Shown in pieces: positions 1 to 13,700 of a stretch of DNA of 64,000 nt. Numbering within the stretch: the first letter of the stretch is position 1; every line of letters begins with the position of its first letter. The DNA comes from Triops longicaudatus. Taxonomy: Eukaryota > Arthropoda > Branchiopoda > Notostraca > Triopsidae. Under the pieces are notes generated by a model. It had not been told where the DNA came from and did not search any database. It saw nothing but the letters and a program-made list of their open reading frames with translations. The stretch covers positions 62,001 through 126,000 of the forward strand of contig JAGQDJ010000150.1 in NCBI GenBank assembly GCA_022885665.1. The letters run 5' to 3'. Both the position numbers and the translations under genes were made by a program.

Positions 1-1652
1 TTAACCACAAAACGGAGTGCGATGGCGTGTGATGATGTGTATGAGTAGTTTTGGGGGGCTGTGCTTTTCGGAGAGTGCGTTGGTATGGTGTGAATGTTGT
101 TTGATAAAAGAGCAATTATTTTTCATGTTCCTAGTCCAGTTTTCTGTTGTATTGATCTCATGTCACGACTCTTGCGTTGGTTTCTCGTTTGCTTCATATA
201 CATTGGATAGTCTCTCCGTTAATAAACTACTGCGAGCCCGTCCGCCCAAATCCTGTCTTTACAGCCTACAATTTGCGTTCTTCTCACCCCAGGCTACCCT
301 TCATCCCCGCGCACGACCCCAAGATGTGAATGTAGTTGTATGCGTGGGATTTTTTTTCTTCCTAAATCAGTTAGGTCTGTATCAAACTAAGACCTGAAAC
401 TTCCTCCCCCTTTTGGAAAAATTGCACCCCCCCTTTTTTTCAATCTGTATACCATATATTTATACTGGGAAAAGAAGGAAATAACGTTGGGTATGGGCGC
501 GGAACACGCATGCATAAAGATGTTCTTGTATAATAGAGACATACAGAATTAATTGCAACCTTATCCACTGGTTTTATTTATTTTCATGGTAACGCCTATG
601 TCCGTTTTCGGAAGGGGTAATTTTTAACCCTTCCAACGGGGAAAATCACCAAGTTCTTAGATTTGGGAGGAGTGAGAGTATGTTTTGATGGGAGTGAGTT
701 AGTTAAAAAGACACAAAAGTAGCTACCACGAAGCTGAAAGTAGTAATTTGTTGAGCAGCCATGCTAAAACAGTAGCCAGTACAGGACACACAAGACTATT
801 AGTGTTGAAACAGCTTGCGTTACATTTCACGGTTCATATACGTAGTTTAAGGCAATTTCATTATCTAACAACGAGAGCAGATGAAAAATCATTGAGAGTT
901 TCATGAAAGAATATGGATATTATTTAAAATTCAAACGTCAGATATAATTTAAACGTCAGATTTTTGTGCATTTAAACTTACTTGCAATTTTAATTCAGAA
1001 CTCAGTTAAAGTAAAAGCTACATTACAAAGCTTCATGAAGCAATCGTAACCATAGTTGCTAAAGTGTTGGTGAAAAAAAAGTTCATGGTTGTTCGCATAT
1101 TTAAGGATAACGAAACTTTGTGCTATTTTGCATCTCTTTGGACGCAGATTGGTTTTGAAGTGGACACCAATAGCAGAAAAGCAGAGGATGAATATGTTAT
1201 ATCTAGTTTTTACAACTGAAAAACTGGGAAAAACACTGCAATCTTGATTACTCACTAGCCCGACCAATGACGATACGTTTCTAATCCTAACTTCCCACAT
1301 ATGATCTCGGGTCTGAAGTCATTTTCGATTTTTTTTTCTCAGGTTGTTAGCTTTTTTTCATTCTGTTGTTTGTTTTATTATTCACTGTTACTTTGGGATA
1401 ATCTCTGCGTACGCATTGCTCGTTGCCCTCTTAAGGATAAGAGAGTTCATTCGATTGGTCTTATCGTTTTAATTGTTTTTAGCATTTTTTAAAAAAATAA
1501 TTGTCTACAGTAAAGTAACTGTAACAACCCAAACTCTGGAGGTCAGAAAACCTGATCGCACTAAATTAACAAATTAACTATTTGTTTTCTCGAAATCGGG
1601 TAGCAGGTCGTAACCTGGAATTTGGTTCGGAAAGGGGTTGGGGGTACCATAT

Positions 1653-1654
<2 letters not shown>

Positions 1655-1688
<34 letters not shown>
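1655..1688. repeat. 34-bp poly-T tract, possibly the tail of a minus-strand retroposon
   Basis: An uninterrupted run of 34 T is flanked on the right by GC-richer sequence. On the minus strand this reads as unique sequence (about 1840-1690) ending in a poly-A tail, the layout of a SINE- or LINE-derived insertion. No target-site duplication was found by eye. Confidence 0.5.
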
Positions 1689-1691
<3 letters not shown>

Positions 1692-2780
1692 TTTGGCCTT
1701 TCCCTGCTTAGTTGGGGTATTAAAACTCCAGCTACCCCCTCCCCTGAAATTCGGCCTTGTCGGATACTTTTAGAGTATACGCATATACATACGTTACCCG
1801 TAACCATCCGACTTCTTCCCCTTAGCTGGTAATTCATTATAACATGGGTCGTTATACCAGGATTCTATGACGCCTTCATATGCATCTAGTTTTTCTCCTG
1901 TACTGAAGAATTTCGTTATAAAGAATTGACGGTTATCGAGAAGAGTGGCAATTAATACAAAAGAGTTTCAACCAGTTTTGGGTAATTTACTCGTTATTGA
2001 GAATCACTGACCTATATTATATTTTCACTTACTGCTTTTCTACACCTCGAATGTGCGCTTGTGCCTATCGTTGTTGCGTTCATTTAATTCACAAAATCCC
2101 GTTATTTATTAATTATTACTTATTCCCCTCTCCGTTACTTATTCTCAGTCTACAATTCAACTTACTTTTTAGCTGATTAAACAAATCGGATAGCTAGATT
2201 TGCTTACGCGTATTGACGCATATTTTTTTCAATTACTTAATTTACTATCGGCGTGAGTGCGGCACCGTTGTGTGTGGTGATTTTCTTTGGTTCTGTTTTT
2301 TGAGAGTTTTTTAAATAAGGAGAGTGGAGGTCAGACAAAAAAGTGAGACGTGTGGAGATTGATTGTAATAGCGCAGTAGTAAAAAGTGGTCATTTAGCCA
2401 TGTCAATCATGGATTGTGGCTATGAGAGATCACACTCTACTAAAAAAACTGGCTTTGTGTGTCGCCTTTTAATGAACCTTAGTCAGAGCAATTAAGCAGA
2501 AAGTTTCAGGAAGTGTAGTCTGGTGCGAGAGCTGTTATAAACTTTTTTCTCTTTTTGTTATCTCCTTTTACTGAAAAGAACTGGGTAAAAATCTACGTAG
2601 AGGAGAGGAAACGTTGTTTTTATAACTTAATTAGGTATTCACACCCAGTGCTTCATTGTTCGTGAGGCTTCTGATGCACTGGCCAAGGGTTTAATTAGGT
2701 GATAATGGTTTGTACAGCTTTTGTTAACTGAAAAAGTACACCAGCAGGTGTTAACAGGGAGCAGCAAGAGGAAAGGATAA

Positions 2781-2800
2781 GGGTGGGTGGGTGGGTGGGT
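2781..2800 (+). repeat. (GGGT)5 microsatellite
   Basis: Five perfect GGGT units. On this strand the four-plus G3 runs could form a G-quadruplex. Confidence 0.9.
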
Positions 2801-4228
2801 AGAAGCAGGATGCTGTTGAGGAATCCCGTGGATTTTCGGTACGTAAGCGCATACGCCATCCTGTGTAATGGTAGAATGTTCGCAGTCCAAGTTCCCGCAG
2901 CGTGGACAAGCGGGACAATTGAGTTTGGCATGTGCGTGTCGAGTTTATGCAAAGAGACAAAATCGTGGTAAGTTGCCAGAAATAGCAGGAGCAGGGATCA
3001 CTGGAGCGTACCACTGAATTAGGTACGCCAGCCAAGCCTTGACCCTTCTCTCAGTGCCGTTAGACGCACACACTCGACATGTTTACATTCGAGCTCCGTG
3101 AACAAGCCGTATCCTATACACACGCAACTTTCATGTATTGCTAAGCATCCACTTCATCTATTGTTGCTGTAGCTTACTCTGAGGCTTCATAAGCAAATAT
3201 TGTAACTCTAGCAAACTCTTCTTTTGGATATCATAGCGGAACCGTTTGGCTCGGGAACAGCGTTGCGCTTTCACGAATTGAGTAGCTTATTCGAAGATCT
3301 TCGAAGACAGTACGAGCGAAGCCACGCACACCAATAAAGAAATCCTGCTAAGCGGCTCAGTCTACCTCACAGAATGAAACTACAGCTGTTTTTCTTACTT
3401 AACGTTTGAAAAGAAAAATCCTGAGAGCGACACTAGGCGTTCGCGTAGGCCGTTCATCTGCCTCATTTACAGCCTGGGGCGCATAGAGCGATCCAGTTTA
3501 CGGAGCACGTCCAGCAGGGGGTTGTTGAAGTAATAGGAAAAACGATCAGTATGTTACATGATCCCAGCTTGCGTTCTGTCCGCGAGAGCAAGCAAAAATG
3601 GAGGGGTGCACACTTCCTTATCATCCCATTACCCTTTTCGCCTCCTAATTTCATGTGTCAGGCATAATGTCCTGTCCGGTTTGTTAGGTATCACAGTGAT
3701 AACCAGCATCTTTTGTCGAGCAGCAGTAGCAGCAGTGCGTGTAGGAAGGCCAATTTACCAACTTTTTGTAAAGGGACAAGCAGCGCCACACGCTTCATGA
3801 TCATGTCACGCTCTTTTGCCCTATGTCTTCACATCAGGTGGCCTTTACATAAAATACTTTTCTATTAAACGCAACCAGCCGGCACACACACGCGTGCGCC
3901 CACACTTACCCTCTCCCCCCATTCTCTCTACGTTTCTTGATTATGAAAGGAAATACGCATAGCTCAATCGTTGAAAGAGCGCAGAAAGAATAATTGTTGA
4001 AATACGGGAATACACCATTGCTTTGAATTGGAGTGATTGCACTATCTCTCTGAATGACTGTTCACATAAGGGTAATTTGGGATTAAAATAGTACTTACTC
4101 ATAACTTCATTCAGGTTGAAAATGACACACAGAAACAAGAATTAATTTTCAATTAAATTTACGTTGTTCTCGTGCTTTTGTTTCATAATCCTGACCACTT
4201 TTTCGATTTTTTAACCGTGTTCTCAGAG

Positions 4229-4520
4229 TTTTTACAAATAAATTTAACCCTGATAATACACAACTTAAATCAACCCAAGCCTAACTTATCCAACTTACCC
4301 TCACTTAAACCTAACCAAACATAAGTTAACCTAACTTGAAATTCAACCTAACTATACTTGATCCAACAACTTTACACTCAGTTAAACTTCACAATTTACA
4401 AAGCTTGTGCTAACCTGTCTTAACCTAAATTAAAAGAATTTGACTTAAACGTGACCTAACGCTAGTCAATTTTAGGTACTAGAAGTGAAACGTTAACCTA
4501 AGTCAAAGCTGTCCAACTTC
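4229..4520 (+). repeat. Degenerate CCTAA/CTTAA-rich block 1
   Basis: AACCTAAC, CTTAACC and CCTAACTT motifs recur at irregular spacing, resembling a decayed array of the arthropod telomeric unit (TTAGG on the minus strand). It is not a clean tandem array. Confidence 0.55.
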
Positions 4521-5804
4521 TAGTCGTATGAGGGCCGCAAAACTATAACAGTATGTACAAGGTGGCCGTATCCACGAAGAATATGGAGGTGCCTACATAT
4601 ATGTCAGTATCGTGATTGCCAACACACCTTCCATTACAGGCTAGAGCAACAAGAGTACATTATTACCTTATACATGACTATAATTTCGAATCTAAGATTG
4701 TTCACAAAATATTTTCCAGCTATTTTGAGACATGTTTTTCTCAAAACTGAAATCAAACTTCTCCCTTTTTTCGAGAATTCAAAGATTTTGAATCCCTCAA
4801 TGTCACCACGTGTAGAATTTTTTTGAATAAATTTGGTACATTACGAAGATCTTGAAGGTCAGATAAACCCTTCTGGAGTGATTGTGCCAGTAGTTCAAAT
4901 CAAGTAGGAAGACTTCAAGGATTACGACTAAAAATGGCTCATCCAATTGTAGACAAATTTGCAGTAAAACTACCTAAACTACTGTTCAATGTTGTGACAT
5001 TGTTGTGAAAGCTTACGGCTGAAATATTTTTGTAAATGATGCAGCTTTTCTTGCGAAATTATCCGAAAACACTCCTCATATCATTGGCCATAAGCATTCT
5101 AGCACCAATTAAACGTTAAGTTTCAATGTTTGATATGTGAAATGAATATTGCTGCCGAAATTAAAGTAATATCCGATATAAATCGCTGACAAGAAAAGGA
5201 TCGAAAAAAATTTCAAGTTCGCTACCCTGTTTCCAGTACTCAGAATCTCAGTTTACACAGCTCAGTTTTGCGTTAGAATTCCAAAGGTCTAAACCAGTGT
5301 CATCGTAAGAGGGCACTAGATATAATGAACATTTAATTCAATTGGATTGCAGCTTTCGGTACTAGACTTGGGCAGGTAAATTTCAGTGAGATTTAAGGAG
5401 TTCCGGTTTGTACTGAGAACTGAATTTTGTTTTTGTCTGCACAGATTGTGCTTAAGTTATTTTCTTGTAAATTCACTATGAGAATTTATTCGAAAACCTA
5501 TTTTCAGGAAACTGACATTTAAATTGAATCACAAATTTCCAAACCAGATTCATAAAATCTGCTACGAAACTTTGCGTACGTGTCATATAGAATTTCTCTC
5601 CCTGAAAAGTGTTACCTACGTTTATTGCCGTTTAGCCTAACATTCTCTTACGACTTAACTAATCACAGCAGCAAGAAACAATATGTTTAATAAAAAAATG
5701 GTAGTGATTTTTCTTCAGTCGATTTTTCGTTTCGTGGTCGGGGTCCAGATAGTTCTTCGGAGTACGGTAGGGATCCAGCCCTGGGGCAGCATTTTACACA
5801 GCCC

Positions 5805-5902
5805 TGGCCTAATTTAAACCTGACCTAACATATATTAAACAACATAGCCTAACCTGACCTAATTAAGCGTAACCAAGTTTGTCCTACCTTACGCACATTG
5901 TC
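5805..5902 (+). repeat. Degenerate CCTAA-rich block 2 with a conserved right flank
   Basis: GACCTAAC and GCCTAACC motifs recur. The right flank CCTACCTTACGCACATTGTC (5883) matches the flank of block 4 at 15 of 20 positions, and all five differences are transitions, suggesting copies of one interspersed repeat. Confidence 0.5.
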
Positions 5903-5986
5903 CCGGCTAGTTCTTTCGGTATTTAACGATTTTACAGCGGATGCTGATGCTACAAATTGCCTTTCTTTTGCCTTTCTCTCCTGCAG

Positions 5987-6142
5987 TTGGGAAAGACGGA
6001 GGACGGGGCTTTAAGAGACATAGTTGCGCCTTTGAAATCTGTTCATCGTTTTCCAGTCCCAGGATCCAGTTTCTTATCATTGTCACCTGCTATGCATTTA
6101 AGCGCGAATTGCAAAGGATTTCACTTTTCTAAAGCTCAATAG
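5987..6142 (+). CDS. Candidate terminal exon, 51 residues, unrecognised
   Basis: A very strong acceptor (CTTTCTTTTGCCTTTCTCTCCTGCAG) is followed by a phase-0 frame that starts LGKTEDGALRDIV and ends in TAG at 6140. The peptide is Ser/Pro-containing with no obvious domain. No AATAAA was seen close downstream and no upstream exon is identified. The acceptor quality is the main reason for listing it. Confidence 0.27.
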   Translation: MGKTEDGALRDIVAPLKSVHRFPVPGSSFLSLSPAMHLSANCKGFHFSKAQ

Positions 6143-6461
6143 CTCGCTTACAGTGTCGTTTGGCAATTCCATCATCTCCAGTGACAGGTGTTTTCGAGCA
6201 ACACCAGACAGGAAAGGGTACCTCTTTTCTTCTTAACCCTCCTTTCATTTTTTCATTCTTTCATCTTTCTTGCTTGCCGCCAATGCCATCTCGCTTTTCA
6301 GTTGCGTTTGGAAAAGATTTCGAGCTCTCACAATACTGATTACCCTATCAATAGCCCCGAATTGTAAATTCTACAGAACAGAACTTTATTAACCCCGAGA
6401 AGTGTCAATATTCTCTTACATTTTCAATGTGGTTTTCGAGCATTGGTAGTATCCACCTTAC

Positions 6462-6766
6462 TTCAGAAGGTTTCCCTCTCTTTCAGGTGGCTGAAAAGCT
6501 TCAGAAGGGAATAGTGTTCGACTCAGCGTCTTTTCACATGGAGATGACCCCGTCAGGTTACAAGAGTTCTCTCTCCCAAAGCTGACAGGTGAGCTTTCTC
6601 GGAAAAAAGTTTCCTCAACCCCTTGCAAAAATCCCTTAGGAGCCCGTTCTTCCTTTACATATGCTAATGTGGGTAGACGTTCATAGTATGCGAACAACGA
6701 ATTTCCAGAATACAAAGGTTGTTCGTCCCAAAAGTGGTGTACTGGCACCACTAAGCTCATTAAGAC
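6462..6766 (-). CDS. Candidate internal exon on the minus strand, unrecognised
   Basis: On the minus strand a branch-like TTCTTAAC and an acceptor GATGATTGCAG precede 305 nt that stay open in phase 0, ending at a donor CTGAA|GTAAGG in phase 2. The roughly 101-residue peptide includes LPTLAYVKEERAPKGFLQG and a Ser/Cys-containing half. It is one of the longest splice-bounded open segments on this strand. No family is recognised, and no partner exons were found with confidence. Confidence 0.27.
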
Positions 6767-7361
6767 CTGCAATCATCAATACAAGAGTTAAGAAACTTTT
6801 AGCAAGGTGAAATTCGCCGACGAAATGCACGGCTGTACAAAGCAACGCCCTTCTAATGAAGGGCTTAGGCACAGCAACAATAATGACAAACCACCCTGCC
6901 CTTACGTTGCAGGAGCTCCAAATGCATAAGGAAGACGAGGCAAAAGGTCGAAGGTTATCTCGTGCTTAGAATTTGCAAGGCCTTTTCCATCACGAACAAC
7001 TCACGACCACCCGCTCAGGGAATGACTTCTTCTAAAAACCCAGCAAAATCTCCACAAAATTACTAAAAGTCGTCTCTTTCTGGCACCATATAGGATACAT
7101 ACGAGACCAGAACGACTTCAAGGAATTTCCAAGTCAATTCAAATCAAAATCTAAAACTATTTCAAGAAAGGCAAATAAATTATTTTTATTTTTAGTGGTA
7201 CAAAATAAATTTTAAATCAAATACATTTGAATTTTTTAACGGTGTAGTCAAACCACTGTTAAATATTGTTTAAATGTCGATTCTCCTCATTTCCAAGGTG
7301 AATTCGAAAAGAAACTCCAGGAGCTCTATCGACTTTCGCGAGGTGAAATAAAATATTAATA

Positions 7362-7440
7362 TACAGTCAAATCTCGCTATAAAGTATACATAAGGGGACA
7401 AAAAATTCGTCCATTACAGCCGATCTTACATAATAAATGT
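7362..7440 (+). mobile_element. Left terminus of a pogo/Tigger-like element
   Basis: A TA dinucleotide precedes CAGTCAAATCTCGCTATAAA, followed by ATAAGGGGACAAAAAATTCG, closely resembling the terminus and subterminal part of Tigger elements. No matching right end was found in the next 1.5 kb, so this looks like a truncated copy, or one whose right end has decayed. Confidence 0.45.
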
Positions 7441-8879
7441 TTTGGAACAAATGTGTCTAAATGTATTGGAATACATGCTTTTCATGTCGTCAGCACATGT
7501 GGACTTGTAAACAACAGCCAAACGTTATAATCAGTGTAAGTTATTGTAATGTGGTAGTGATACTGTAAATGTCTTTGGTGATATATTCCACGTAAAACGA
7601 TATAGCTTTTAAAGATTTGGAGGAATTTTTGCGAACACTTTGAAAATCAATCAACATTGTCTATAGTTTTAAGGAACAACGTAGTTGAGCCTCTTTGTTA
7701 TAGAGTTTCGAGTATAATAACAAAAGTCGAGCAAGACAATGCACGCAGGGTATTGTATCTAAACTGTAAGGATAATGAACCGAAAAATCCCAAATGTCAC
7801 ACAATGAAGGTTTTCTTATTAGTGTTCCTCGAGAAAAGAAGGTGAAAATATTTAATGAAGATCTCAGGATGCAATAATCGCTTGGGAGCTTGGCATGGTA
7901 CAAAATCTTTTTCCGTTTATTTTTTTTATTATTCCTTTTTTTACCAGCTTGCTTTGAACTACTTCACTAGGTCTAGGCTAATTGCAAAAGGTATAAAAAT
8001 TTTTTAAAAAGGCCCATTAGAAGTATTAGTGTTTCTTTTTTATGAGCACCATAGAGAGGCTTCAACGAACGCTGTGTGAAACACGCAAGAGAGGTCGTAA
8101 AGGAGATAAAAGGGGGAAAACGGATCAAGTTTTGTTATCTCGAGATGGCCACCTATCGTATAGGCTAAAATGCCTTATCAGGATGAACCCTGGCGAAAGC
8201 TGAATGTTTATTTTTCTCAACCACCAAACTGTACTATACGCTACAAACAGGATTCCTTAATAGGATATGCTTACGAAATGTGTGTTGAATGCTTCCTTGT
8301 TTGACATTCTCGTGAGAGACAATACCTTTGTCAAGTTACCTTTGCCAAGTGCGAATACAGAACCTACAGAAGGTCGTAGGAGAATCATTTTCCTTTGAAT
8401 ATTCATTCTTGCTTCGTGTGGTGAACTTAAAGTTTTCTTTACTGGCCTGCGTGTGATTGGTCACAGTCTTAATCATGCTCTTTTACATAGATTAGTGAAC
8501 GAAAGATATTATACGCGCAAGATAAAAAGATGAAAAGGGAAAACCCTTGACGAAAGTGTGGCGGCGTAAAAGCGCATTTACTGCCCATCACACACTGCAC
8601 TCCTCTCTCCCTGAAAGAAGGTACGGAAATATTGTCGAAGCTACCGCGTGCGTCGATTAAGGGATTTTTCCTGTAACTGAAATACGAAATCATGATCAAC
8701 CAAAATAAAGGACAAAGGACAATTAATAAAGGGTATAACATTGTGATTCAAGAAAGCAGTGTTTATTCCTTTCCTAAATGTTGTCTTTAATGTAATTACA
8801 GTATTTAATATTATGTTTTATACAGTGTTGAATATTATATTTTATATTTAAGTTTCACACGCTGATTGCTATTTATTTA

Positions 8880-9200
8880 GTTTTACCAAAACAAACCTAG
8901 CTTAACCTAATATTTATCCAACTTGGCCTACATGCACTGCTGGTACATTTCCTAAAACGAATCTTACTGAATTTCTTCGATTCTAGGTGCATCCTAAGTG
9001 GAAAACTATACCGTGTTTAGTTAAGCACAATGAAGCATTGCCTAACTTAACTTAACCGAACCTAATTCAACCAAACCCAACTTTGCTTGACCTAAACTTG
9101 CTTATATCTAAACTAATCCAACGTAGTTTTTCTTAACTTATCCTTACCGTCTAGACCAGACCTTAAATAACTTAATTTAAGCTAACTTAAGCTAAGACAA
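8880..9200 (+). repeat. Degenerate CCTAA-rich block 3
   Basis: Repeated GCTTAACCTAA, CCTAACTTAAC and CCGAACCTAA motifs occur in the same orientation as the other blocks, with non-repeat sequence interspersed around 8950-9020. Confidence 0.55.
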
Positions 9201-10388
9201 CGTTCCTCTTTGCAGTATTCGCGCAGGAAAGTTATGGAAACACAGTTCCACTTGTTATAAAGCACAAGCTAAGTTTTTCGGAGAATCGACTGGCTTCTTT
9301 CATAAATGTTACATTAACCTTTTTTCGCTTCGAATAATGTGAATAAGACTCATCACCATTGTCTTGTCTAAAACAAGCTAATTTTCAAAGGCGAATAATC
9401 TTTGTACGGAACGTAACTGTTTAGTATCTTTACTTTATTTACACTAAAGATATAGTGAGTACACTTGTCACACTTTGTAAGCTCCTTCAGATCAAACTAG
9501 CTGAACGTGAATATGGGATGTGCCATTGAAAAGCGCCATTTTTTAGCAGTGGCTCTGTCAATTTTCATTGTTACATAATGTAATATCGTAAACATATTCT
9601 CCAATCAACCTGCTTGTTGAATAACAATGCATGTTCCCAACGGCAAGAACTAAGGAAATAGCCCTCAACGCCGCTCAAGCCTCCCGCCAATGCCGAGAAG
9701 TTAGCGTACTACCTTTTTGTCTTGGCTCCTTACTCCTGCTGAGATATGGTGTCTAATGTTGCTCTAAAAGTTTCTGGAAAGTACTGAGTCTTGATGTATG
9801 ATTCTTTTGTTTTCTTCTTGTTGTGTCTACATGTTGTGTTCCGCGTCTGCGCACGTCTTGTGTGATTGTGTGCATGGCTTTCTAGCCTATTTGGCATCCA
9901 AGCGGCCCCATGTATTGTTTACGGCTCGACTCCCAAGCTCAACTTTAACCCCGATCAATTTCCTTTCCGTATCAAAGCCCAGTCTCACTTACATCGTGAA
10001 AAACCTCTCTAAGACGCCAATACATTACCACCGCACGCCACATATATCCGTCAGGGGCTCAGGAACATGGAAAACGTATCAATGGAAGGGATTAGAGGTG
10101 GAAGGTCTTGTAAGGGGTGGTAATTACCTCCAGAAATCCGTCATGGGAGACGCACGATCATTTTCCCTCCTCCCTCTTTTTCTTGCGTGGCAAAACTTGT
10201 ACTCCTCACTCTCACGAACTCCTCTAAAAGACATTTACTTAAGGCAATAAGCAAACGTTTCTTCCTTTCATTTCCTGTTATCAGCGTTATAGCCTGAGAT
10301 GCCGCCACCAGAACCAATCGCATTCGAAACAGTCACCGTCCGTTACAAAATCTCCCTCCAAAACCATCAATGACAGGTGAATATATCC

Positions 10389-10425
10389 TATAAAAGCGTA
10401 CTCCTCCCCCTTTAGCCCCCCAGTC
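10389..10425 (+). promoter_or_regulatory. Candidate TATA/initiator promoter
   Basis: TATAAAAG at 10389 is followed by CCAGTC at 10420, five of six bases of the arthropod initiator, with A+1 at 10422, about 33 nt from the TATA start. A pyrimidine-rich stretch lies between. The spacing is slightly long. Confidence 0.4.
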
Positions 10426-10630
10426 AATACCTAGCTGCAACGGATTGCTTTCACACGAACGTGGACTTGCTGCAGCTCTGTCGGATTAGAACTTCTGTCT
10501 TCCCTGTCGTCTCGTTTCTCCTGAGGAAGAAGCTGAAGGGATCTTTTTTTTTCTTTTTTGGTAAGTGCCTTGTCACTGCAAACCTAACAAGGTAAAGAAG
10601 TTGCCTAAACAAAAGCTGACAAGGGGTAGG

Positions 10631-10715
10631 ATGGGTGAGAACGTGCAGCCAACTGAAGCGAAGACAATGGCAACGGGATGCAACAATGAATTCTCCGAAA
10701 TCTTCTCCGTGTCAA
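10631..10715 (+). CDS. Candidate first coding exon downstream of the 10.39-kb TATA box
   Basis: The first in-frame ATG is at 10631 (AGGATGGGTG). The frame continues 28 codons plus one base to a strong donor CAA|GTAAGA, encoding a start such as MGENVQPTEAK followed by EFSEIFSVS. Within 10422-10560 there is no ATG, and a donor TTG|GTAAGT at 10561 offers the alternative of a purely non-coding first exon. No downstream exon was identified and the protein is not recognised. Confidence 0.25.
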
Positions 10716-13700
10716 GTAAGATCACCGGTATGACAAAGACTGGTGTGACCTTGTGTTATAGGCAGTAACAAACTAATCCATTATCCGTGGGAGGGTACTA
10801 CGTCATGTAATCCATCATAAAAGACGTTGTACCTAACCGACGACAAGCCACACAATAAGCTCACATACCATCTAAATGTATTCTATTGGGGAACGGAACT
10901 CAATAAAGTTGAACTAATCAATATGCAAAGTTTTACCTTTTCCACCTTTATAAATTCCACGTCTTACCCTCAATTGTGATGTACTCAATGGTTAGGGACT
11001 TTTTAATGCCCGTATGTAAACTCGTTCTCAGCTACAAACTACGTACACATGGTACTCCGAAAAGGAGTATTGGGAAGAATGCACAAAATATACAAGGAAA
11101 GTGAAGAATAGTTTCATTTGCTTGCAGCCTGCAGGAGAAAAAGTTGAGGAGTTAGCTTACGCATTGGGAAAGGTACAGCCCATTAAGTGTTCTTTTCTGG
11201 GAGGCAGTAACCTGTTAATTTGCATGTAGGAACCGGCGGTGGTGAAGAACGCAAAAGGTTCTATGTATGAAGGATGACCCCTTACTTGTTAGGCACGAGC
11301 CCATACAGCCCGTTAGCAACTTCTAAAACCTGTCTCTTTTCCATTTCCAATGTGTGTGAGAGATTATATTTATGAGCCGCTAACGACACTACAGTTTATG
11401 TGTCACGGACACGACTTTCAAAGTTTCTTATTCCGGCACATAGAAAATTTAAATAGAAATGTTAAATATGTTTCAAAATATTTTATTTAAGTTGATTTAA
11501 ACATTTTAACACGCATTAGTATGGATTTAGCCAGTTCATATGATGCATATTCATAAAATACGTTTACATTAATTTAATACGGATGACATGGAAACTATCG
11601 ATTTCTATAAGGCGATTTTTAAATACAAATATTTTGTACGTTAAAGACCTGTTAAGCACCCAAAAGAATTTGCAATTTCGTCTGTTTCGATTATTTTTTT
11701 TAGTCGAAATGGCTTAAGTTTCGTAAAATTATCCACAGAAAAAAAGCTCAAGGAACGCATAAAGTTGTTCAGATACGGTAAAAATATTTTGGAAATTCTC
11801 AGAAATTTTGCACATACGGCAAGGACATTTTTCGTGGAGGAGGGTATGGGTCAGAAAAACTTTGATACATCGATAGTTCTTTACAGGAAAATCCCTTATC
11901 ATTGTTACTTTGCCTCAGAACCTTTTGCTTCCTCCACACAGCCAACAGTTCGTGATAATAGGGTTAAATGTAGCGATTCTAATGTATGCTAAATATGATT
12001 CCTTTGGCTGTGAAAACTTCTTACGAGTTTCTTCATCGTCTTTAGTTTTTTCACTCTCTGGTTCCCTAAACGGATTCGTAAATAAGACACAAATATAATG
12101 TATTTGAGAAGTGGATAAATTATAGCGAAATGGAAAGTAACCCCTGGTATCAAAATTGCAATTACAATTGTTAATTGATGCTCAAAAATGCTTAGTAATA
12201 AGAGAAATTTTTTTTTACAAAGAATATTCCTTTGGTGCTATGCGAAATTCTAATGCTAGAAAAAATGAATTTTGTGAGCTCTGCATTTTGAAAATTAGCA
12301 GGGAAAATACAAAATAGTAAGCTATCTAGTTCTAGTTAGTTTTTTTAGAAAAAAATTCTTCATTCTGTTACAATCTTTAGTTAAAAAATATACTATAAAT
12401 ATACATATTTTACTACTATTTTTCTATAGTATTATATTACCCACCATGTTTGAAAGCTTTTAGCGCAATATCCATGAAGCATTTGTTAAACGTTTTCGTC
12501 ACACAAACTCTATTCTTTGTTCATTATTTCTCTGGCTTCAACTAACGTAGTCTAAAATCTTGACTGATTGCGAATATCTCAACCATTTTTATCCGAATCT
12601 TCTATTAAATTACACTTTAGTCGTACGACACTAAGAGAGATAACAATTACAGATATGTTCGATTGCATCAAAAAGTAACTTTCGCTCTGAGATTACCATT
12701 CATGATTATGATTACACAAGGCTCCCTACTTTTCACATACAAGCCAAAAACTCTGTCGCAGAAATGTATCGCAAGCTGTCAAAATGCACCAACATGCGTG
12801 GCAGGGATTTCTCCGTTTTCAGGCTGAGGCATTTGTTACAATGGCTGTTAAAAGATATATTCCCTGTCAGCAAATGAAAACAGAAGTTACAGGTGGTCGA
12901 TTTTATCTTTAAAACTGAATAGTTCCTTCTTTTAAAAGTGATTCACATGCGTGGCAACAGAACTGGATATCTTTTACAGTTATGTAAGATCGGTAATGTG
13001 TCAAGTCCACCACAGCGATAAGCCAACCTCGAAATTCCATCAAATTCGTATCTATCATTCTAAACCATAGAGATCAAATTCGTTCGACATTCATATTCAG
13101 TCTCACATATGAGTACAACACGCTTGTATTATGCTGTACTTCACTGCACTGAATTACCCTGTGCCGTTCTGTTCAGTACTTGCTTGAAACGCACACCTTA
13201 CTCGACAATCTTTTTCTCCAGGAACAACCTGAGTTGTATTTTGCATAAATGAGAAATTCTGCCAAGTCAAAGGAAGAGCACATACACTAAAACTAATCTC
13301 TTTACCATTTTGCAAGTAAGCATCAATGGCACAAATGACAGGTTGGTGCAGATAGCTTCGCCCATTTGGGATCTTCGGGGAAATCTCCGGCCTTGATCGC
13401 TTATGCAGAAATGTGGAGGCACACTATGGGTGCCGTGGCTTGTCGGCAAGTATTCTGGGAACATACAATCATGTTCGAAGCCTTCACAAAAGAGAAAAAG
13501 AGTGAGAGAAAAAAATGCATCTGGGAAATTCAAGTTAGGCCTCTTGGTACATACTTGGAAGTGAACTTGCAGGTCCCGAACCAACATAGCTCAAGCGACA
13601 CATACGACAGGCACCCGTACCATACCGTTCCTTACCGTATACCCAAAGTTACTACCACATGACCTCCTGCAAGGCCCCGCAAGTTCTCTGCGTGGAGTCT

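Larger units (their letters stand above)
1..5986. other. No convincing gene (left end)
   Basis: Mostly AT-rich sequence. The 126-codon frame at 17-397 has no protein-like features. Other than the poly-T tract, the GGGT microsatellite and CCTAA blocks 1 and 2, nothing is supported. Confidence 0.5.
6767..10388. other. No convincing gene
   Basis: Holds the pogo/Tigger-like terminus (7362), CCTAA block 3 and one CATTGTTAC motif (9566). The 150-codon frame at 9798-10250 lacks domain features, begins in low-complexity hydrophobic sequence and is not splice-bounded. Confidence 0.5.

Noticed and set aside
17..397. 126-codon frame at the left edge
   Set aside because: Composition is hydrophobic and Cys/Phe-rich with no domain, splice or promoter context. 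It is compatible with chance.
9798..10250. 150-codon plus-strand frame
   Set aside because: It ends just upstream of the 10.39-kb promoter in a GC-richer region. No splice sites or recognisable features support translation.
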